From JBJHBY01 sp050485745 (GTDB lineage Bacteria; Pseudomonadota; Gammaproteobacteria; Pseudomonadales; CAMLJR01): 8,205 nucleotides of DNA. Where the stretch lies: the NCBI GenBank assembly GCA_050485745.1, contig JBJHBY010000161.1, positions 1-8,205 on the forward strand, given 5' to 3'. Below are positions 5,324 to 8,205 of the stretch, one piece after another (positions within the stretch are counted from its first letter, which is position 1; the number at the start of each line of letters is the position of its first letter). The notes below the pieces were generated by a model. The model was given only the letters and a program-made list of their open reading frames with translations, did not search any database and was not told the origin of the DNA. The position numbers were made by a program, and so were the translations under genes.

Positions 5324-5701
5324 TCAGAGCCCGGGCAGGACGGTGCGGCTGAAGGCCACCGCCATGATCCAGGCGAAGCACAGCAACGCCAGTGCATAGC
5401 TGATGGCGCGTGCACGCTGCGTGGTGGCAAAACGCATCACGTGCAGGCCCAGGGCAATGTACAGCACCAGGCCGACGACCTTGGCGGTGAGCCAGCCCTG
5501 GGCCAGGGGGTACTGCTGGCTGGCCACGGCCAGCCAGATGCCCGCGGCCAGCAGCAGGGTATCCACCACGTGCGGGGCGATGCGCAGCCAGCGTTGCTCC
5601 AGCCAGCGCGAGCCGGCCAGCTTCATGCCGCCGCGGATGGTGAAGCCGACGATGGAGATGATCGCCAGCAGCATGTGCAGGTGCTTGATACCCGTGTACA
5701 T
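5324..5701 (-). CDS. SirB2-family inner-membrane protein
   Basis: Small integral membrane protein of 125 residues with four predicted membrane helices, at about 6-23, 42-61, 70-89 and 99-119. The opening MYTGIKHLHMLLAIISIVGFTIRG, with two His near the N-terminus and the small Arg-Gly turn, is typical of the SirB2 family, named for a Salmonella locus linked to invasion-gene expression. The biochemical function of these proteins is not established. Conserved features seen here include HVVDTLLL (44-51), TAKVVGLVLYIALG (72-85) and the short polar tail. The gene starts 6 bp after the xseA stop, with CAGGA 10 bases upstream inside the xseA end, so the two are probably co-transcribed and translationally coupled. 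Family assignment is by pattern and size, without a domain search. Confidence 0.82.
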   Translation of the reverse strand: MYTGIKHLHMLLAIISIVGFTIRGGMKLAGSRWLEQRWLRIAPHVVDTLLLAAGIWLAVASQQYPLAQGWLTAKVVGLVLYIALGLHVMRFATTQRARAISYALALLCFAWIMAVAFSRTVLPGL

Positions 5702-5707
5702 GGTGGT

Positions 5708-7111
5708 CTAGTCCTGTTCGGGAAGGGAGTGTTCGACACGCAATTGCAGGTGGCCGCGGGCCAGACGTGCGCTCACCGCATCGCCGGTGCTGACCTCACG
5801 GGCGTCGCGCAGGATACGGCCCTGCGCATCCTGCACGATGGCGAAGCCGCGGCCAAGGGTATTCAGGGGGCTCACCGAATTCAGCAACTGCGCGCTGGCG
5901 GCCAGGTGCTGCCGGCGCCGCGCCAGGTCTGTGTCGAGGGCGCGCTGCAGGCGGCCGTGCAGGGGGCGCAGCCGTTCCGCCAGGGTGCGCAGGTGTTGTG
6001 CCGGCGAATGACGTTGCAGGCGCTCGCGCAGCAGCTCCAGCCGGTGCAGGCGGCGTCTTGCGCCGGCCTGCCAGCCGCGTTGCAGGCGCGCCTGCAGCTC
6101 ATCCAGGCGCTGTGCCTGCTGGCGCAGTCGCTCTCCGGGGTGGCGCAGGCGGGCGCGGCGTGCCTCCAACTGTTGCCGGCGGCTGACCTGCTGTTGTCGC
6201 CAGGCCTGCAGCAGGCGCCGGCGTCGATGCTCCAGTGTCTCCAGCCACTCGGCCCGGTCCGGGCTGAGCAGTTCCGCCGCGGCGGAGGGGGTCGGCGCGC
6301 GAGCATCGGCAACGAAATCACTGATTGCCACATCCACCTCGTGGCCCACGGCGCTGACCACGGGCAGGGCGCTGGCGGCGATGGCGCGCGCCACCACCTC
6401 TTCGTTGAAGGCCCAGAGATCCTCCTGGGAGCCGCCGCCACGGCCGACGATGAGCACATCCAGGTCGAGCTGGCCGCCGCTGGCCAGGCGGTTGCCGCGC
6501 TCGATGGCGGCTGCAATCTGTGCGGCGGCACCATCCCCCTGCACCGGCACCGGCAGCACCGTGACCGGGATGGCGGGGAAGCGCCGCGCCAGCACGGTGA
6601 GAATGTCGCGGATGGCGGCGCCGGTGGGGGAGGTGACGACACCGATATGCCGCGGCAGGCGTGGCAGGGCGCGCTTGCGCCCCGGCTCGAACAGCCCCTC
6701 CGCCGCGAGGCGGCGCTTCAGCTGTTCAAACGCGGCGGCGAGGTCACCGGCACCGGCGGGCTGCATCTGTTCCACGATCAGCTGGTAATCGCCGCGCCCC
6801 TCATAGAGGCTGAGCTTGCCCTTGACCAGCAGGCGCTGCCCCGCCTCTGGTATGAAGCGCACGCGGATGTTCTGCCCCCGGAACATGGCGCAGCGCACCT
6901 GCGCCTGGGCGTCCTTGAGGGTGAAATACCAGTGCCCGGAGCCGGGCCGGCTGAGGTTCGACAGCTCGCCCTCGACCCAGACCATGGGGAAGGCGTCCTC
7001 CAGCAACTGTCGGGCCAGGCGGTTGAGCTGGCCGACGCTGAGCACGGCCGGGCGCGCGTCCGCGCCGGTGGCGTCGCTGCGAGGGGTGTCCGGGGTGGGG
7101 GCGGTGGGCAT
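5708..7111 (-). CDS. xseA: Exodeoxyribonuclease VII large subunit
   Basis: Large subunit of the ExoVII complex, which with XseB degrades single-stranded DNA to oligonucleotides in both directions. From the ATG at 7109-7111 it has 467 residues, close to 456 in E. coli. An N-terminal OB-fold (about 22-110) includes VWVEGELSNLSRPGSGHWYF. The catalytic region has GVVTSPTGAAIRDIL (157-171), DVLIVGRGGGSQEDLWAFN (218-236), SAVGHEVDV (253-261) and DFVADARAPTPSAAAE (265-280). A long Arg/Gln-rich coiled coil follows (about 285-400), then a C-terminal segment with NTLGRGFAIV. An in-frame GTG at 7153 would add 14 residues (481 in total). I prefer the ATG because the E. coli N-terminus begins close to it and a -10-like TACAAT lies between the two starts. 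Neither start has a clear Shine-Dalgarno. The gene is divergent from guaB and leads into sirB2. Confidence 0.95.
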   Translation of the reverse strand: MPTAPTPDTPRSDATGADARPAVLSVGQLNRLARQLLEDAFPMVWVEGELSNLSRPGSGHWYFTLKDAQAQVRCAMFRGQNIRVRFIPEAGQRLLVKGKLSLYEGRGDYQLIVEQMQPAGAGDLAAAFEQLKRRLAAEGLFEPGRKRALPRLPRHIGVVTSPTGAAIRDILTVLARRFPAIPVTVLPVPVQGDGAAAQIAAAIERGNRLASGGQLDLDVLIVGRGGGSQEDLWAFNEEVVARAIAASALPVVSAVGHEVDVAISDFVADARAPTPSAAAELLSPDRAEWLETLEHRRRRLLQAWRQQQVSRRQQLEARRARLRHPGERLRQQAQRLDELQARLQRGWQAGARRRLHRLELLRERLQRHSPAQHLRTLAERLRPLHGRLQRALDTDLARRRQHLAASAQLLNSVSPLNTLGRGFAIVQDAQGRILRDAREVSTGDAVSARLARGHLQLRVEHSLPEQD

Positions 7112-7117
7112 CGCGGC

Positions 7118-7123
7118 ATTGTA
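7118..7123 (-). promoter_or_regulatory. Possible -10 element of xseA
   Basis: TACAAT on the minus strand (5 of 6 to TATAAT) ends 6 bases before the ATG at 7111. The best 17-bp-spaced -35 is only TTTCGT. If real, transcription would begin at or next to the ATG, giving a leaderless xseA message. It also argues against the GTG at 7153, which lies upstream of it. Confidence 0.35.
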
Positions 7124-7194
7124 GCGGGCTGTGCCCGGCGACGAAACTGTCACGGAGTTGCAGGTCCCGGGTGAGCTGCCCGGCTTGGTTCCGG

Positions 7195-7223
7195 TTTACC
7201 CGCCAGCGGCCTTCACTTAAAAT
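7195..7223 (+). promoter_or_regulatory. Sigma-70-type promoter of guaB
   Basis: TTTACC (7195-7200) and TAAAAT (7218-7223) are separated by 17 bp and match the consensus at 4 of 6 and 5 of 6 positions. The predicted start near 7230 leaves a leader of about 64 bases before the guaB ATG. I did not find a convincing PurR-type or CRP-type operator in the leader. Confidence 0.55.
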
Positions 7224-7281
7224 ATCCGGTTCCACCGCGGCCCGGCCCGCCGCCTGCGGTGCTCCATTCATCGCCGCCCCC

Positions 7282-7287
7282 AGGGGA
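7282..7287 (+). promoter_or_regulatory. guaB ribosome binding site
   Basis: AGGGGA lies 6 bases before the ATG at 7294 and fixes the guaB start. Confidence 0.7.
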
Positions 7288-7293
7288 CTCTCC

Positions 7294-8205
7294 ATGATCC
7301 GGATCCGCGCTGAAGCCCTCACCTTCGATGACGTATTGCTGGTGCCCGCCTACTCCGAGGTCACCGCCAAGGACGTATCGCTGCGCACCCGGTTGACGCG
7401 TAACATCGCGCTGAACATTCCGCTGGTGTCCGCCGCCATGGACACGGTGACCGAGGCGCGCCTCGCCATCGCCCTGGCCCAGGAGGGCGGCATCGGCATC
7501 ATCCACAAGAGCATGAGCGTGGAGCAGCAGGCGCGGCAGGTGCGTGCGGTGAAGAAGCATGAGAGCGGCGTGGTCAAGGACCCGATTACCATCGAGGCTT
7601 CGGCGCCGGTGCGCGAGCTCATCGAACTGCGCGCCCAGCACAACATCTCCGGCGTGCCGGTTATGGACCAGGGCAAGCTGGTGGGCATCGTCACCAGCCG
7701 TGACGTGCGCTTCGAAACGCAGATGAACGCCCCCGTGTCCAGCATCATGACCCCGAAGGAAAAACTGGTCACGGTGGGCGAGGGCGCCGACCTGGAATCG
7801 ATCAAGGAGCTGCTGCACCGCCATCGCATCGAGAAGGTGCTGGTGGTCAACGACAGCTTTGACCTGCGCGGCCTGGTCACGGTCAAGGACATCAACAAGG
7901 CGCAGACCTACCCCTACGCTTGCAAGGACGCCTCCGGGCAGCTGCGCGTCGGCGCCTCGGTCGGCACCAGTGCCGATACCGATGCCCGGGTGGCGGCGCT
8001 GGTCGAGGCCGGCGTCGACGTGCTGGTGGTGGACACCGCCCATGGCCACTCGCGCAACGTGCTGCGCCGCGTGGAAATGATCAAGAAGGATTACCCGCAG
8101 GTGGATGTCATCGGCGGCAATATCGCCACCGGTGAGGCCGCCCGCGCCCTGCTCGAGGCCGGCGCGGACGGGGTCAAGGTGGGTATCGGCCCCGGCTCCA
8201 TCTGC
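7294..8205 (+). CDS. guaB: IMP dehydrogenase, N-terminal 304 residues (cut by window edge)
   Basis: Catalyses NAD-dependent oxidation of IMP to XMP, the committed step of GMP synthesis. Only the first 304 codons lie in the window, about 60% of a roughly 490-residue enzyme. The N-terminal barrel portion begins MIRIRAEALTFDDVLLVPAY, with SAAMDTVTEARLAIALAQEGGIGIIHK (46-72). The tandem CBS pair (about 93-204) is present, so this is the long, regulatable form. The barrel then resumes with VDTAHGHS (246-253), GGNIATGEAA (274-283) and VKVGIGPGSIC (294-304). The last codon in the window, TGC at 8203-8205, encodes the catalytic cysteine (Cys305 in E. coli). The ATG is supported by AGGGGA upstream and by alignment with the E. 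coli start. There is no internal frameshift. guaA is the usual next gene but lies outside the window. Confidence 0.97.
   Translation, partial: MIRIRAEALTFDDVLLVPAYSEVTAKDVSLRTRLTRNIALNIPLVSAAMDTVTEARLAIALAQEGGIGIIHKSMSVEQQARQVRAVKKHESGVVKDPITIEASAPVRELIELRAQHNISGVPVMDQGKLVGIVTSRDVRFETQMNAPVSSIMTPKEKLVTVGEGADLESIKELLHRHRIEKVLVVNDSFDLRGLVTVKDINKAQTYPYACKDASGQLRVGASVGTSADTDARVAALVEAGVDVLVVDTAHGHSRNVLRRVEMIKKDYPQVDVIGGNIATGEAARALLEAGADGVKVGIGPGSIC

Noticed and set aside
5318..7174. Long 618-codon plus-strand ORF opposite sirB2 and xseA
   Set aside because: Ala/Gly/Gln-rich antisense shadow made by high GC third positions over two clear minus-strand genes, with no recognisable motif.
7213..8049. 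278-codon minus-strand ORF opposite guaB
   Set aside because: Antisense shadow of the strongly conserved guaB coding sequence; its start lies inside guaB and it ends in the guaB leader.

Overview
The window looks like chromosomal core sequence from a GC-rich gammaproteobacterium. The evidence is the set of families present (a bacterial class II LysS, RdgC, a SirB2-like membrane protein, XseA divergent from GuaB), their close resemblance to Escherichia coli and Pseudomonas proteins as I recall them, and G/C-rich third codon positions throughout. I cannot name the genus. No tRNA, rRNA, CRISPR array, transposase or phage gene is visible.

Layout. Bases 1-196 are non-coding and may hold the end of a dispersed GC-rich repeat, followed by a 19-bp duplication that runs into the lysS ribosome binding site. 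lysS (197-1690, +) is complete. It overlaps tail-to-tail by 48 bp with a receiver plus class III nucleotide cyclase gene (1643-3190, -). The cyclase is divergent from a Crp/Fnr-family regulator (3253-3906, +) across 62 bp, where two oppositely oriented -10 elements appear to overlap. A 407-bp gap (3907-4313) between the convergent regulator and rdgC genes is filled almost stop codon to stop codon by a composite repeat island. It contains a heptamer array, a 38-bp near-perfect inverted repeat made of two hairpins, a 13-bp tandem repeat, and a second heptamer array in the opposite orientation. Next on the minus strand come rdgC (4314-5207), sirB2-like (5324-5701) and xseA (5708 to about 7111); xseA and sirB2 are only 6 bp apart. 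guaB (from 7294, +) is divergent from xseA and is cut by the window edge exactly at its catalytic cysteine codon.

Function. Most genes are housekeeping: lysyl-tRNA charging, GMP synthesis, and DNA recombination or repair (RdgC, exonuclease VII large subunit). The distinctive part is the cyclase/Crp pair, which I read as a possible local cyclic-nucleotide circuit. The cyclase keeps its metal-binding and transition-state residues, but both purine-specifying residues differ from those of adenylate cyclases. Its receiver domain has lost two of the conserved switch residues. The regulator keeps the ribose-phosphate cassette but not the equivalent of E. coli CRP Thr127. The nucleotide used is therefore open, and cGMP is a testable option. 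The other item of note is the repeat island between crp and rdgC.
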